From an uncultured Candidatus Actinomarina sp. (GTDB lineage: Bacteria; Actinomycetota; Acidimicrobiia; Actinomarinales; Actinomarinaceae): a stretch of 64,000 nucleotides of DNA. Where the stretch lies: NCBI GenBank assembly GCA_902610815.1, contig CACLXG010000001.1, forward strand, positions 504,056 to 568,055, given 5' to 3'. A program made the position numbers and the translations under genes. Below are positions 34,623 to 44,368 of the stretch, piece after piece (the stretch's first letter is position 1; the number at the start of each line of letters is the position of its first letter). Under the pieces are notes generated by a model, which saw only the letters and a program-made list of their open reading frames with translations, was not told where the DNA came from and ran no database searches.

Positions 34623-34990
34623 TACAAAACCTCCGGAGCTAAAGATACTATTCTCATAAACTTTTTTTCTCTTAATTCTCTACCGACTGGTCCAAAAATT
34701 CTTGTACCTCGTGGCTGCTCTTGTTCATTAATAATTACACATGCATTTTCGTCAAAACGAATATAAGTTCCGTCTTTTCTTCTTGTTTCTTTCTTAGTTC
34801 TAACAACAACGGCTTGAACTATGTCACCTTTTTTGATTTGACCACCTGGAATAGCGTCTTTTACTGTAGCAACAAAAGTATCTCCCAGGCCAGCATATCT
34901 AATTCGTGAGCTTCCTTTAACTTTGATACATAGTACTTCTTTTGCACCAGAGTTATCAGCAACTTTAAGTCTAGATTCTTTTTGAATCAT
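34622..34990 (-). CDS. rplN: 50S ribosomal protein L14
   Basis: A 122-residue L14 at the subunit interface. [17 protein letters not shown] at the start and the [13 protein letters not shown] near the end are canonical. It overlaps rpsQ by four bases. Confidence 0.98.
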   Translation of the reverse strand: MIQKESRLKVADNSGAKEVLCIKVKGSSRIRYAGLGDTFVATVKDAIPGGQIKKGDIVQAVVVRTKKETRRKDGTYIRFDENACVIINEQEQPRGTRIFGPVGRELREKKFMRIVSLAPEVL

Positions 34991-35250
34991 CTTGCCCTCT
35001 CCACTACTTCAGTAACACGCCATTTTTTTGTTTTAGAAAATGGTTTAGTTTCCATTATTTTTACTGTATCTCCAACTTTTGCTTCAAAGCTTTCATCATG
35101 AGCATGTAATTTTCTCGTCTTTTTAACAATTTTTTTGTATTTTGGATGAGGAAATTGAAGTTCTATAGCAACTGTTACAGTTTTTTCACGAGCATCAGAA
35201 ACCACTATTCCAGTCCTTACTTTTCTTGATGATCTTTCTATACTTTCCAT
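34987..35250 (-). CDS. rpsQ: 30S ribosomal protein S17
   Basis: An 87-residue OB-fold S17. [32 protein letters not shown] and [10 protein letters not shown] are typical. It shares one base with rpmC. Confidence 0.98.
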   Translation of the reverse strand: MESIERSSRKVRTGIVVSDAREKTVTVAIELQFPHPKYKKIVKKTRKLHAHDESFEAKVGDTVKIMETKPFSKTKKWRVTEVVERAR

Positions 35251-35462
35251 TATTCAGTTACCTCATTATTGAGTTCGTTTAGTTTTTCAGTTAAAACTGT
35301 GTTTGCTTGTGCAATCTCTTTTTTAATTTTTTTAAAAACGGAAGTATCTTCAATCTGGCTTGTTGCAAGTGCAAATCTAGAATCCATAAGTTCTTTTTTC
35401 AAATCAACTATTTTATTTTCTAATTCTTGAACAGAAAGTTCTCTTAAATCATTAACACTCAT
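35250..35462 (-). CDS. rpmC: 50S ribosomal protein L29
   Basis: A 70-residue helical L29 near the tunnel exit, part of the docking site for SRP and trigger factor. The L-R-x-L-S-x-x-E-L-E-N-K-I start and [10 protein letters not shown] are family features. It overlaps rplP by four bases. Confidence 0.96.
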   Translation of the reverse strand: MSVNDLRELSVQELENKIVDLKKELMDSRFALATSQIEDTSVFKKIKKEIAQANTVLTEKLNELNNEVTE

Positions 35463-35866
35463 ACGTTTTCCCTCATAACAAATTTGGTTTTGATAGGTAG
35501 CTTGTGACCTGCTTTTCTCATTGCTTCACGAGCAACATCCTCTGGTACACCTGATATTTCAAAAAGTATGCGACCTGGCTTAACCACTGCCACATAATAT
35601 TCAACATTACCTTTCCCAGATCCCATTCTTACTTCTGCAGGTTTTTTTGTAATTGGTTTGTGAGGAAATATATTAATCCATACTTTACCGCCACGTTTCA
35701 TAGTTCGTGTAATCGTAATTCTTGCAGCTTCTATTTGTCTAGCAGTGACATATGAGGTTTCAACTGCTTGTAAACCAAAATCACCAAATGCAACAACGTT
35801 TCCACCTTTTGAATTACCTTTTCTTCTTCCTCGAAAAGACTTTCTATATTTTGTTTTTTTTGGCAT
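35459..35866 (-). CDS. rplP: 50S ribosomal protein L16
   Basis: A 135-residue L16 that helps position A-site t[12 protein letters not shown] at the start, the basic [12 protein letters not shown] segment, and R-M-G-S-G-K-G near residue 80 are canonical. The ATG giving M-P-K-K-T is used; two extra upstream codons are in frame but not conserved. Confidence 0.97.
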   Translation of the reverse strand: MPKKTKYRKSFRGRRKGNSKGGNVVAFGDFGLQAVETSYVTARQIEAARITITRTMKRGGKVWINIFPHKPITKKPAEVRMGSGKGNVEYYVAVVKPGRILFEISGVPEDVAREAMRKAGHKLPIKTKFVMRENV

Positions 35867-35877
35867 TAACATATTTT

Positions 35878-36777
35878 TTACTCTTCTTCTAAAATTGATT
35901 TTTCTTCTTCAAACTTTGCTTGAGCATCTTCTTTGGTAATTTTTTTGCCTCCACCAGCTTCGACTATCTTTGATACCTGTTCCTCATTAGCTTTTTTTCC
36001 ACCGCCAGCTTCTAAAATTTTTGATTCTTTCTTTTCTCCAACAGCAGCTTCCGCTCTTGATTTAACTGATTTAACTCTTCCAGCTGCTGGACCGCCGCTA
36101 GCCAGGTTTGCTTCCGCAGATATTTTTTCTTGTCTAAGCTTGTTTGAACCAACAACATCACCTTTATAAACCCAAACTTTTACACCAATTGCTCCGACAG
36201 TAGTATGTGCTGCCGCTCTTCCAAAATCTATGTCGGCACGTAGTGTATGAAGAGGTACTCTTCCTTCTCTGTACCATTCTCTTCTTCCCATTTCTGCTCC
36301 ACCAAGTCTTCCTGAGCATTCAACTCTGACACCTTCAGCACCAGCTTTTAATGCAGCTGTAACAGCTCTTTTCATAGCTCTTCTAAAAGCTACTCTGTTT
36401 TCTAATTGGTCTGCTATTCCTCTAGCCAAAAGTTGAGCGTCTAATTCTGCTTCTCTGATTTCTATAATATTTAGCTTTACTGGCTGTTTAGACAGCTTTT
36501 CAATTCCTTTTCTTAACCTGTCTGCTTCAACACCTTTTCGACCGATTACTACACCTGGTCTAGCTGTATGTATATCTACAGTCAGTGTTCCACCTTTGTC
36601 TCTTCTTTCAATGTCGATACGAGAGACAGCAGCCTTAGGTAGCTGTCGTGATAGAAAATCTCTTATTTGATAATCTTGATTAACTAAGTCTTTGTAATCT
36701 TTGCTGTTAAACCAACGAGATTTCCAATCATTTACAATACCAATTCTAAATGCGTATGGATGTGTTTTTTGACCCAT
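35878..36777 (-). CDS. rpsC: 30S ribosomal protein S3 with repetitive C-terminal extension
   Basis: A 299-residue S3, longer than the usual 210-280. M-G-Q-K-T-H-P-Y at the start, the KH domain with G-V-V-I-G-R-K-G near residue 75, and the conserved C-terminal domain ([18 protein letters not shown]) are intact. After about residue 215 comes an Ala/Glu/Lys-rich tail with two near-identical units, [11 protein letters not shown] (252-262) and [11 protein letters not shown] (269-279). Acidic or Lys/Ala-rich S3 tails are known in actinobacteria; this repeat is distinctive. Confidence 0.97.
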   Translation of the reverse strand: MGQKTHPYAFRIGIVNDWKSRWFNSKDYKDLVNQDYQIRDFLSRQLPKAAVSRIDIERRDKGGTLTVDIHTARPGVVIGRKGVEADRLRKGIEKLSKQPVKLNIIEIREAELDAQLLARGIADQLENRVAFRRAMKRAVTAALKAGAEGVRVECSGRLGGAEMGRREWYREGRVPLHTLRADIDFGRAAAHTTVGAIGVKVWVYKGDVVGSNKLRQEKISAEANLASGGPAAGRVKSVKSRAEAAVGEKKESKILEAGGGKKANEEQVSKIVEAGGGKKITKEDAQAKFEEEKSILEEE

Positions 36778-37124
36778 TATTCATCCACACTTTCTAGCTC
36801 AATTAGTAAATGGGTAGTTCTTTTATTAATTCTTCCAGCCCTACCTCTTGCACGTGGTCTAAATCGTTTTAGTGTTGGCCCTTCATTAGCGATTGCTTTT
36901 GAAATATATAAATCAGAAGAGTTTAAATTATAGTTTGCTTCAGCATTTGCAATAGCACTTTCTAGAAGCTGTTTTATTTCAGTAGCTGCTTTTCTTTTTG
37001 TAAAAGTTAATACATTTAAAGCATCTTGGACATCAAGCCCTCTAATGAGATTTAAAACAAGTCTCATTTTATAAGGAGATTGCCTTAAATATTTACTTTG
37101 TGCTTTTACGGTTGTTTTTTCCAT
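36777..37124 (-). CDS. rplV: 50S ribosomal protein L22
   Basis: A 115-residue L22 whose beta-hairpin lines the exit tunnel. [18 protein letters not shown] near the start and the hairpin [14 protein letters not shown] are canonical. It shares one base with rpsS and one with rpsC. Confidence 0.98.
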   Translation of the reverse strand: MEKTTVKAQSKYLRQSPYKMRLVLNLIRGLDVQDALNVLTFTKRKAATEIKQLLESAIANAEANYNLNSSDLYISKAIANEGPTLKRFRPRARGRAGRINKRTTHLLIELESVDE

Positions 37125-37387
37125 TAGTTTTGTCCTGGGTGTCCTTTAAATGTTCTTGTTGGTGAAAACTCTCCAAGTTTGTGACCAACCATTGCTTCTG
37201 TTATAAATATTGGTAAATGTTGCCTTCCGTTGTGTACAGCTATTGTCAAACCAACCATTTCAGGGACTACAGTTGAGCGACGACTCCAAGTCTTTATCAC
37301 TCCTTTGTTACCTGTATTTTGAGCTTCTTCAACTTTTTTTAAAAGATGCTCATCAACAAATGGTCCTTTTCTTAAGCTTCTTGACAT
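37124..37387 (-). CDS. rpsS: 30S ribosomal protein S19
   Basis: An 87-residue S19 of the 30S head. [12 protein letters not shown] at the start and [24 protein letters not shown] are canonical. The ATG giving M-S-R-S is used; twelve extra in-frame codons upstream lie within the rplB end and are not conserved. Confidence 0.98.
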   Translation of the reverse strand: MSRSLRKGPFVDEHLLKKVEEAQNTGNKGVIKTWSRRSTVVPEMVGLTIAVHNGRQHLPIFITEAMVGHKLGEFSPTRTFKGHPGQN

Positions 37388-37388
37388 G

Positions 37389-38222
37389 TTAGTTTCTTCC
37401 CTTTTGAGATCTACGTCTAACAATTGACTTATTGCTATATTTATTTTTCTTTCTAGTCTTTTTCTCTGGCTTTCCCCATGGGCTTACAGGTACACGACCC
37501 CCAGAAGATTTACCTTCTCCACCTCCAAGTGGGTGATCAACAGGGTTCATAGCTACACCTCTAGTCTGTGGCCTGACACCTTTCCATCTATTTCGTCCAG
37601 CTTTTCCTAACTTTGTTAATTCTGCCTCCGCATTACCGACAGTTCCAACAGTTGCTCTACAGTCCATAGGGACATTTCTCATTTCACCAGATGGAAGTCT
37701 TAATAACGCTGTGTCGCCTTCTTTACTCATTAACTGCACAGAAGATCCTGCAGATCGAGCCATTTTAGCTCCCCCACCAGGTCTTAACTCAACAGCATGA
37801 ACAAATGTACCAGCAGGTATATTTCTTAATGGAAGACAGTTTCCATCTTTTATATCTGCTTTAGAACCTGACTCAATAATTGAGTCAACTTCAACACCAT
37901 CTGGAGCTATGATATAAGCTTTTTCACCATCGACATAATGAAGTAGTGCTATTCTTGCATTTCTGTTTGGATCATATTCTATGCCAGCTACTCTTGCTGG
38001 AATTCCATCTTTAATTCTCTTAAAATCTATAACTCTATACTTCTGTTTATGTCCACCGCCTCTATGACGAGATGTAATTCGGCCTTTATTGTTTCTTCCA
38101 CCAGAAGATTTTTTAGACTGTAACAATGACTTTTCGGGTTTCTTTTTTGTAATATCTTTAAAGTCTGTTGAAACTTGGCCTCTCATACCTGGAGTTACTG
38201 GTCTAATTTTTTTTGAACCCAT
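37389..38222 (-). CDS. rplB: 50S ribosomal protein L2
   Basis: A 277-residue L2, needed for subunit joining and peptidyl transfer. [18 protein letters not shown] and the C-terminal [13 protein letters not shown] with the essential histidine are present. It starts one codon after rplW and ends just before the rpsS start. Confidence 0.98.
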   Translation of the reverse strand: MGSKKIRPVTPGMRGQVSTDFKDITKKKPEKSLLQSKKSSGGRNNKGRITSRHRGGGHKQKYRVIDFKRIKDGIPARVAGIEYDPNRNARIALLHYVDGEKAYIIAPDGVEVDSIIESGSKADIKDGNCLPLRNIPAGTFVHAVELRPGGGAKMARSAGSSVQLMSKEGDTALLRLPSGEMRNVPMDCRATVGTVGNAEAELTKLGKAGRNRWKGVRPQTRGVAMNPVDHPLGGGEGKSSGGRVPVSPWGKPEKKTRKKNKYSNKSIVRRRSQKGRN

Positions 38223-38224
38223 AA

Positions 38225-38512
38225 TTAAACTCCAAAAGCCTCTATAGTTTCACCTTCAGAAAGTGTAACTATTGCTATTTTTTTTGTGCTTTGCTGCCCA
38301 AATACATATCCAAATCTTTTCTTCTTACCTTTGCGATACATTGTGTTAACTCTGAGTACATTAACATCAAACATCTGTTCAACGGCTTTTTTTATTTGAG
38401 GCTTGTCGGTTTTTGGATGAACAAAAAATGTATAAGAATTTGAGTCAGCAATTCTGTCGTATGATTTTTCAGAAATAACAGGTGCAATCAAAACATCTTC
38501 AAGGTATTTCAT
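38225..38512 (-). CDS. rplW: 50S ribosomal protein L23
   Basis: A 95-residue L23, docking site for trigger factor and SRP at the tunnel exit. A-P-V-I-S-E-K-S-Y near residue 10, [16 protein letters not shown] and [12 protein letters not shown] are canonical. It shares one base with rplD. Confidence 0.98.
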   Translation of the reverse strand: MKYLEDVLIAPVISEKSYDRIADSNSYTFFVHPKTDKPQIKKAVEQMFDVNVLRVNTMYRKGKKKRFGYVFGQQSTKKIAIVTLSEGETIEAFGV

Positions 38513-39132
38513 TATTCATCCCCCAAATATTTTGAAATAGCGTTCGCAGAAAAAATCGTATCATCAGTTGATATGATATCAATTGCAGCAACTTTACTTA
38601 CAGAAACTAATTTTGAATCTTCCAAGTTTCTAAATGACTTGAGTAAAACTTCGTCCTCATCGGAATAAACCAATGTAAAGCTTCTTTTAATATCAAATTG
38701 ATTTATAGCTGAGGCAGCTAATTTAGTAGATGGAGATTCCATACCATTTCCATCAATCACAAACACTGATTCTTCTGAAATTCTTTGAGAAATCGCCATG
38801 GCTAATGCCTTGCTTTTCATCTTTTTTGGAGTTCTGTCTTTATATACCCTAGTTCCAGGACCATGAGCCACACCACCTCCAGCAAATTGTGGAGATCTTA
38901 AAGAACCTTGGCGTGCGCGTCCTGTTCCTTTTTGAGCCCAAGGTTTTGCACCAGTACCTGAAACTTGAGCCCTTGTTTTAACTGATGCAGTATTATTTCT
39001 AAAGTTTGTTCTACTTCCCTTTACAACTTGATGTAAAAGGCCAACATTTATTTCTTCTATAGGTTTAAATTTGTATTGTTTTTTGGAAATTTTGTTTTCT
39101 TTTGTATTTAAAGTATCTAATTTAACACTCAT
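38512..39132 (-). CDS. rplD: 50S ribosomal protein L4
   Basis: A 206-residue L4. The tunnel loop is clear (S-G-T-G-A-K-P-W-A-Q-K-G-T-G-R-A-R-Q-G), with P-Q-F-A-G-G-G-V-A-H-G-P following. Bacterial L4 can repress the S10 operon; no S10-leader structure is seen here. It overlaps rplC by four bases. Confidence 0.97.
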   Translation of the reverse strand: MSVKLDTLNTKENKISKKQYKFKPIEEINVGLLHQVVKGSRTNFRNNTASVKTRAQVSGTGAKPWAQKGTGRARQGSLRSPQFAGGGVAHGPGTRVYKDRTPKKMKSKALAMAISQRISEESVFVIDGNGMESPSTKLAASAINQFDIKRSFTLVYSDEDEVLLKSFRNLEDSKLVSVSKVAAIDIISTDDTIFSANAISKYLGDE

Positions 39133-39761
39133 TGTTTAACCTTTACAGCTTTTTGAACTTTTACAATGTTTCCTTTGTTACCAGGCACTGAACCGTTTAC
39201 CAATAAATAATTTTTTTCTTCATTGAGACCAACAATTGTAACTGACTGTATCGTTGACTTTTCATTTCCCATTCTTCCAGCCATTTTCTGCCCTTTAAAT
39301 ACATGTCCTGGATATGAAGCATTACCAATAGAACCACCTGCTCTATGCACTTTATGAACACCGTGGCTAGCTTTTTGGCCTGAAAAATTATGTCTTTTCA
39401 TTACTCCAGCAAATCCTTTTCCTTTTGAAATACCAGAAATGTCTACTTTTTGTCCGACTTCGAACACGTCAGAAACTTTCACTACAGCGCCAGGATCTAA
39501 TTCAAAACTTTCATCTACTTCAACTTCGAAAACAATTTCTCCTGGTTCAGAATTATATTTTTTAAAATGATTTTGGAGAGGTTTAGTAGAGTTTTTTTTA
39601 GCTCCTATTGTAAGTTGGGCTGCACTATATCCATCAACTTCGTTGTTTTTAATCTGAACTACTCTACAATCAGAAACATCTAAAACCGTAACTCCAAGGG
39701 CTTTTGAATTTTCATCAAATATCTGAGTCATACCTACTTTTCTTGCTATTAAAGTGTTCAT
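39129..39761 (-). CDS. rplC: 50S ribosomal protein L3
   Basis: A 210-residue L3 that reaches the peptidyl-transferase centre. [10 protein letters not shown] at the start and the central loop [19 protein letters not shown] are canonical, including the glutamine that PrmB methylates in other bacteria. It overlaps rpsJ and rplD. Confidence 0.98.
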   Translation of the reverse strand: MNTLIARKVGMTQIFDENSKALGVTVLDVSDCRVVQIKNNEVDGYSAAQLTIGAKKNSTKPLQNHFKKYNSEPGEIVFEVEVDESFELDPGAVVKVSDVFEVGQKVDISGISKGKGFAGVMKRHNFSGQKASHGVHKVHRAGGSIGNASYPGHVFKGQKMAGRMGNEKSTIQSVTIVGLNEEKNYLLVNGSVPGNKGNIVKVQKAVKVKQ

Positions 39762-40069
39762 AATTTGATCTCGACTTCAACACCAGCTGGTAAATCGAGC
39801 CTCATAAGAGAGTCAACAGTCTTTGGGGTAGGTTCAACTATGTCAATTAATCTTTTATGAATTCTCATTTCAAAATGTTCACGGGATTTTTTATCTACAT
39901 GAGGTGACCTGATCACACAATATCTATGTATTTGAGTTGGTAGCGGAACAGGACCTTTAACTTTGGCTTGTGTTTTTAGAACTGTTTCAGCAATTTTACG
40001 TGCAGATTCATCAACAACATAGTTGTCATAAGCTTTTAGCTTTATTCTAATTTGTTGTTCTTTTGCCAT
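39758..40069 (-). CDS. rpsJ: 30S ribosomal protein S10 (NusE)
   Basis: A 103-residue S10, also the NusE partner of NusB and Nus[10 protein letters not shown] near residue 7, G-P-V-P-L-P-T and [15 protein letters not shown] are canonical. It is first in the S10 operon, 52 bases after tuf with a terminator-like hairpin in between. Confidence 0.98.
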   Translation of the reverse strand: MAKEQQIRIKLKAYDNYVVDESARKIAETVLKTQAKVKGPVPLPTQIHRYCVIRSPHVDKKSREHFEMRIHKRLIDIVEPTPKTVDSLMRLDLPAGVEVEIKL

Positions 40070-40075
40070 TTTTTC

Positions 40076-40116
40076 CTTAAAAAAAACCGGGAGTATGAAT
40101 TCTACTCCCGGTTAGT
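40076..40116 (-). terminator. Terminator between tuf and rpsJ
   Basis: On the minus strand AACCGGGAGTA-(GAATTCA)-TACTCCCGGTT forms a perfect 11-bp stem followed by T-rich sequence. It lies 8 bases after the tuf stop and directly before the rpsJ ribosome site, so it ends the str operon or tunes read-through into the S10 operon. I see no clear promoter in the few bases left before rpsJ, so partial read-through is likely. Confidence 0.85.
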
Positions 40117-40121
40117 TTTTA

Positions 40122-41306
40122 TTACTCGATAACTTTTGTCACCTGACCAGCTCCAACTGTTCTACCACCTTCTCTAATTGCGAACTTCACTCCCTCTTCC
40201 ATTGCAATTGGAGAAATGAGTTCTACAGAGATAGAAACGTTGTCACCAGGCATAACCATTTCAGTACCTTCACTAAGAGTTACTTCTCCAGTAACGTCAG
40301 TGGTTCTGAAATAGAATTGCGGTCTATATCCTTTGAAAAATGGATTGTGTCTTCCACCTTCTTCTTTAGTAAGAACATAAACTTCTGCCTCAAACTTTGT
40401 ATGAGGTGTAATTGACCCAGGTTTTGCAATAACCTGTCCTCTTTCAACATCTTCTTTATCAACTCCACGTAGGAGAAGACCGACGTTGTCACCTGCTCTA
40501 CCTTCATCAAGAAGCTTCCTAAACATCTCAACACCAGTACAAACTGATTTAGATGTTTCTCTAATTCCAACAATCTCGACTTCTTCGTTAACGTTAACAA
40601 TGCCTTGTTCAATTCTTCCTGTTACAACAGTACCTCTACCAGTAATAGAGAATACATCTTCAACAGGCATCAAAAATGGTTTGTCAACAATTCTTGTTGG
40701 TTCTTCTATATAAGCATCAACTTGGTCCATTAATTCCTTAACAGCATTAATGCCTTCTTCTTTGCCTTCAAGAGCAGCGAGTGCTGAACCTTTTACAACA
40801 GGAACATCGTCGCCTGGAAAGTCATACTCGTTTAATAATTCTCTAACTTCCATTTCAACAAGATCTAAAAGTTCATCATCATCAACTTGATCGACTTTGT
40901 TTAGGAATACAGCAATAGCTGGTACACCAACTTGCCTTGCTAGAAGTACGTGCTCTCTAGTTTGTGGCATAGGACCATCTGCTGCAGAAACTACCAAAAT
41001 CGCTCCATCAACTTGAGCTGCTCCAGTAATCATGTTTTTAACATAATCAGCGTGACCAGGCATGTCTACGTGAGCATAATGTCTGTTTTCAGTTTCATAC
41101 TCAACGTGAGCAATCTGGATAGTGATTCCTCTTTCCCTCTCTTCAGGGGCTTTGTCAATATCTTCAAAAGCTGTAACGTCGCCTGAACCAGCATCAGCTA
41201 AAACTTTTGTAATAGCGGCCGTCAATGTCGTTTTACCGTGGTCAATGTGTCCCATTGTACCAACGTTCACATGAGGCTTGCTACGGTCAAATTTTTCCTT
41301 TGACAT
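40122..41306 (-). CDS. tuf: Elongation factor Tu
   Basis: A 394-residue GTPase that brings aminoacyl-tRNA to the ribosome. G-H-I-D-H-G-K-T-T (P-loop), [13 protein letters not shown] and N-K-V-D are intact. The C-terminal [12 protein letters not shown] is canonical. It is the only tuf in the window. A GGAG-type site precedes the ATG, and a terminator follows. Confidence 0.99.
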   Translation of the reverse strand: MSKEKFDRSKPHVNVGTMGHIDHGKTTLTAAITKVLADAGSGDVTAFEDIDKAPEERERGITIQIAHVEYETENRHYAHVDMPGHADYVKNMITGAAQVDGAILVVSAADGPMPQTREHVLLARQVGVPAIAVFLNKVDQVDDDELLDLVEMEVRELLNEYDFPGDDVPVVKGSALAALEGKEEGINAVKELMDQVDAYIEEPTRIVDKPFLMPVEDVFSITGRGTVVTGRIEQGIVNVNEEVEIVGIRETSKSVCTGVEMFRKLLDEGRAGDNVGLLLRGVDKEDVERGQVIAKPGSITPHTKFEAEVYVLTKEEGGRHNPFFKGYRPQFYFRTTDVTGEVTLSEGTEMVMPGDNVSISVELISPIAMEEGVKFAIREGGRTVGAGQVTKVIE

Positions 41307-41343
41307 ATTTTCTCCTTTTTTTTAAATCTAAACCTATTAAGGT

Positions 41344-43431
41344 CTAAACTTCTACCTCTACTCCACGAATACTCGCAGTTATTTCTTTAGTTATGCTGTC
41401 TGGTACGTCCTCATAACTATCAAACTGCATCGTAAATGTTGCACGGCCTTGTGTTCGGGAACGCAAATCAGTTGCGTATCCGAACATTTCTGATAATGGT
41501 ACTTTTGCATTAACGACCTTTGCAGATCCTCTTTGCTCCATTTCAGCTATCTTCCCTCTTCTTGAGGAAAGATCTCCGACAACATCTCCCATGAAATCTT
41601 CAGGTGTTACCACCTCTACAGTCATAACTGGTTCAAGCAATTTAACACCAGCTTTTTTTGCACCGTCTTTAAGCGCCATTGATCCAGCAATTTTAAAAGC
41701 CATTTCTGAAGAGTCAACATCATGATAAGTTCCATCCTTAAGGGTTGCCCTTATATTTACTAATGGATATCCAGCTAAAACTCCTGTTTCCATTGCAGCT
41801 TCAACTCCAGCATTTACAGATGGTATATATTCTTTTGGTATTCTTCCGCTTTTGATTAAGTCTACAAATTCATATCCATCATCTATAGGTTCTAATTCCA
41901 TAATTACGTGACCATATTGACCACGACCACCACTTTGTCTAATATATTTTGCTTCAACATCTGTTTTCTTCTTTAAAGCCTCTCTATAAGCTACTTGAGG
42001 TTTTCCAATATTTGCTTCAACTTTAAATTCCCTCTTTAATCTATCCACTAATATGTCTAAGTGTAATTCTCCCATTCCAGATATTATTGTTTGTCCAGTT
42101 TCTTCGTCAGATTGAACACGGAATGTTGGATCTTCTTCAGCTAGTTTTTGTAAACCTTCTGATAATTTTTCTTCATCAGCTTTTGATTTTGGCTCAATTG
42201 CGACAGATATAACAGGTTCTGGAAAAGTCATTGACTCTAACTGAATTAACTGAGAGGAATCTGATAACGTGTCTCCTGTTTTAGCATTTTTTAGACCAAC
42301 GCCAGCAACAATATCTCCTGCGCAAATAAAATCTATATCCTCCCTTGAATTGGAGTGCATTCTTAGGATTCTTCCTAGTCTTTCTTCTTTTCCAGTTGTA
42401 GTGTTAGTTACTTTGTCACCTTTATTAAGAGTTCCTGAATAAACCCTAAAATATGTAAGCTTTCCTACATGTGGATCACTTACAACTTTAAAAGCTAAAG
42501 CAGAAAAAGGATCTTCATCACTGTGAGATCTTGATAGCTCATTTTCTTCATCTCCAGGTTTAAAACCTGTGACATCTTCAATATCTAGGGGTGATGGTAA
42601 ATAATCAACAACTGCATCAAGTAAAAGCTGAACTCCTTTGTTTTTAAATGCGCTTCCAGCAAGAACAGGAACAAACATACCTTCTAAAGTTCCTTTTCTA
42701 ATTGCTTTTTTAATATCTTCTACAGTGAGTTCTTCATCAGCAAAATATTTTTCTAATACATCATCATCTGCTTCTGCCACTACATCTAAGAGTTCTTGCC
42801 TTTTGGAGTTAGCTTCTTCAAGCATTTCTTCAGGAATATCACTAATGTCCCACTCAGAACCATCATCTTTTGACCATGTGTGAGATTTCATTTCTACTAA
42901 ATCAATAACACCAACAAAGTCTGCTTCAGAACCAATAGGGATATGTAAAACAGCTGGTTTTGCTTCTAGCCTTTCTATTATTGATTGGACGTCATAATCA
43001 AAATCTGCACCAGTCCTATCTAGTTTGTTAACAAAGCAAATCCTAGGAACATTATATTTATCAGCCTGTCTCCATACAGTTTCTGATTGCGGTTCAACAC
43101 CTGCAACTCCATCAAATACAGCAACTGCACCATCGAGAACTCTTAAAGATCTCTCAACTTCAACAGTAAAATCAACGTGGCCAGGTGTATCAATTATGTT
43201 AATGGTATGCTTGTTCCAACTACATGTTGTCGCGGCTGATGTTATAGTAATACCTCTTTCTTGCTCTTGTTCCATCCAATCCATTACAGCAGCACCATCG
43301 TGGACTTCACCAATCTTGTATGTTTTACCTGTGTAATACAAAATTCTCTCGGTAAGAGTTGTTTTTCCGGCATCAATATGAGCCATTATTCCAATATTTC
43401 TTAAATTGTTTAAATCTACTTCTCTAGTCAT
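41344..43431 (-). CDS. fusA: Elongation factor G
   Basis: A 695-residue translocase GTPase. A-H-I-D-A-G-K-T-T near residue 18, [18 protein letters not shown] and N-K-L-D-R are the G-domain motifs. Domains II-V follow in normal length. It lies between rpsG (3-base gap) and tuf in the str operon. Confidence 0.99.
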   Translation of the reverse strand: MTREVDLNNLRNIGIMAHIDAGKTTLTERILYYTGKTYKIGEVHDGAAVMDWMEQEQERGITITSAATTCSWNKHTINIIDTPGHVDFTVEVERSLRVLDGAVAVFDGVAGVEPQSETVWRQADKYNVPRICFVNKLDRTGADFDYDVQSIIERLEAKPAVLHIPIGSEADFVGVIDLVEMKSHTWSKDDGSEWDISDIPEEMLEEANSKRQELLDVVAEADDDVLEKYFADEELTVEDIKKAIRKGTLEGMFVPVLAGSAFKNKGVQLLLDAVVDYLPSPLDIEDVTGFKPGDEENELSRSHSDEDPFSALAFKVVSDPHVGKLTYFRVYSGTLNKGDKVTNTTTGKEERLGRILRMHSNSREDIDFICAGDIVAGVGLKNAKTGDTLSDSSQLIQLESMTFPEPVISVAIEPKSKADEEKLSEGLQKLAEEDPTFRVQSDEETGQTIISGMGELHLDILVDRLKREFKVEANIGKPQVAYREALKKKTDVEAKYIRQSGGRGQYGHVIMELEPIDDGYEFVDLIKSGRIPKEYIPSVNAGVEAAMETGVLAGYPLVNIRATLKDGTYHDVDSSEMAFKIAGSMALKDGAKKAGVKLLEPVMTVEVVTPEDFMGDVVGDLSSRRGKIAEMEQRGSAKVVNAKVPLSEMFGYATDLRSRTQGRATFTMQFDSYEDVPDSITKEITASIRGVEVEV

Positions 43432-43434
43432 TAA

Positions 43435-43902
43435 TTACCACCTGTAATGAGCAAAGGCCCTATTTGATTCTGCCATTTTATGAACATCTTCTCTTTTTTT
43501 GACTGAAGCACCAGTTTTATTACTAGCATCCAAAATTTCTTTTCCAAGTCTTTCAGACATGGTGTTTTCACCTCTTTTTCTAGAGGAATCAACCATCCAG
43601 CGTATTGCTAAAGTAGTACTTCTTCTTTGTGGAACTTCCATAGGTACCTGATAATTTGTACCACCAACTCTTCTAGATTTTGTTTCTATTTGAGGCCTGA
43701 CATTTTCAAAAGCATTTTTTAGTATATTTAATGGGTCTGAACCAGTTTGCTTTTCAATAAGCTCTAATGCTGAATAAACAATATTGCTAGCTAAGTCTTT
43801 TTTACCATCTAATAGAACTTGATTTATAAGTTGAGAGACCAACAAACTGTTATAGATCGGGTCAGGTTCTGGTTTTCTTTTTAGTGAAGGCCCTCTTCTC
43901 AT
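43435..43902 (-). CDS. rpsG: 30S ribosomal protein S7
   Basis: A 155-residue S7, nucleator of the 30S head. R-R-G-P-S-L-K-R at the start, [11 protein letters not shown] and the C-terminal [12 protein letters not shown] are canonical. It is 5 bases after rpsL. Confidence 0.98.
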   Translation of the reverse strand: MRRGPSLKRKPEPDPIYNSLLVSQLINQVLLDGKKDLASNIVYSALELIEKQTGSDPLNILKNAFENVRPQIETKSRRVGGTNYQVPMEVPQRRSTTLAIRWMVDSSRKRGENTMSERLGKEILDASNKTGASVKKREDVHKMAESNRAFAHYRW

Positions 43903-43907
43903 TTTAA

Positions 43908-44276
43908 TTAACCCTTTTTACTTCCATACCTTGATCTAGCTTGTTTTCTATCTGTCACACCAGATGTATCCAAAGCACCTCTGATGACTTTATATCTCAC
44001 ACCAGGTAAGTCTTTTACTCTTCCACCTCTAACTAAAACTATTGAGTGTTCTTGAAGATTGTGTCCCTCACCAGGTATATAAGCAGTCACTTCTGTACCT
44101 GTTGAAAGTCTAACTCTACAAACTTTACGTAAAGCAGAGTTTGGTTTTTTTGGAGTAACAGTGTAGACGCGAGTACAAACCCCTCTTCGCTGAGGCGATC
44201 CTTTTAGTCCAGGTGTCTTTTCTTTTGACACTTTGGACTTTCTACCTTTTCTTACCAACTGTTGTGTTGTAGGCAT
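43908..44276 (-). CDS. rpsL: 30S ribosomal protein S12
   Basis: A 122-residue S12 in the decoding centre. [11 protein letters not shown] at the start, [11 protein letters not shown] with the streptomycin-related lysine in wild-type form, and [17 protein letters not shown] are canonical. A 92-base gap separates it from rpoC and contains no clear terminator. Confidence 0.98.
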   Translation of the reverse strand: MPTTQQLVRKGRKSKVSKEKTPGLKGSPQRRGVCTRVYTVTPKKPNSALRKVCRVRLSTGTEVTAYIPGEGHNLQEHSIVLVRGGRVKDLPGVRYKVIRGALDTSGVTDRKQARSRYGSKKG

Positions 44277-44368
44277 AGTTATTCCAATCTAAAATTTACT
44301 TATTTGGCTTACCGAAAAAGAAGTATATGACGAATTTAAACTTACAACAACCTTATTTTTATAAGTTT

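Noticed and set aside
44338..44368. Inverted repeat AAACTTA/TAAGTTT after rpoC as a terminator
   Set aside because: Only seven AT-rich pairs around a 17-base loop and no T-run; likely chance, so rpoBC and the str operon may be read together.
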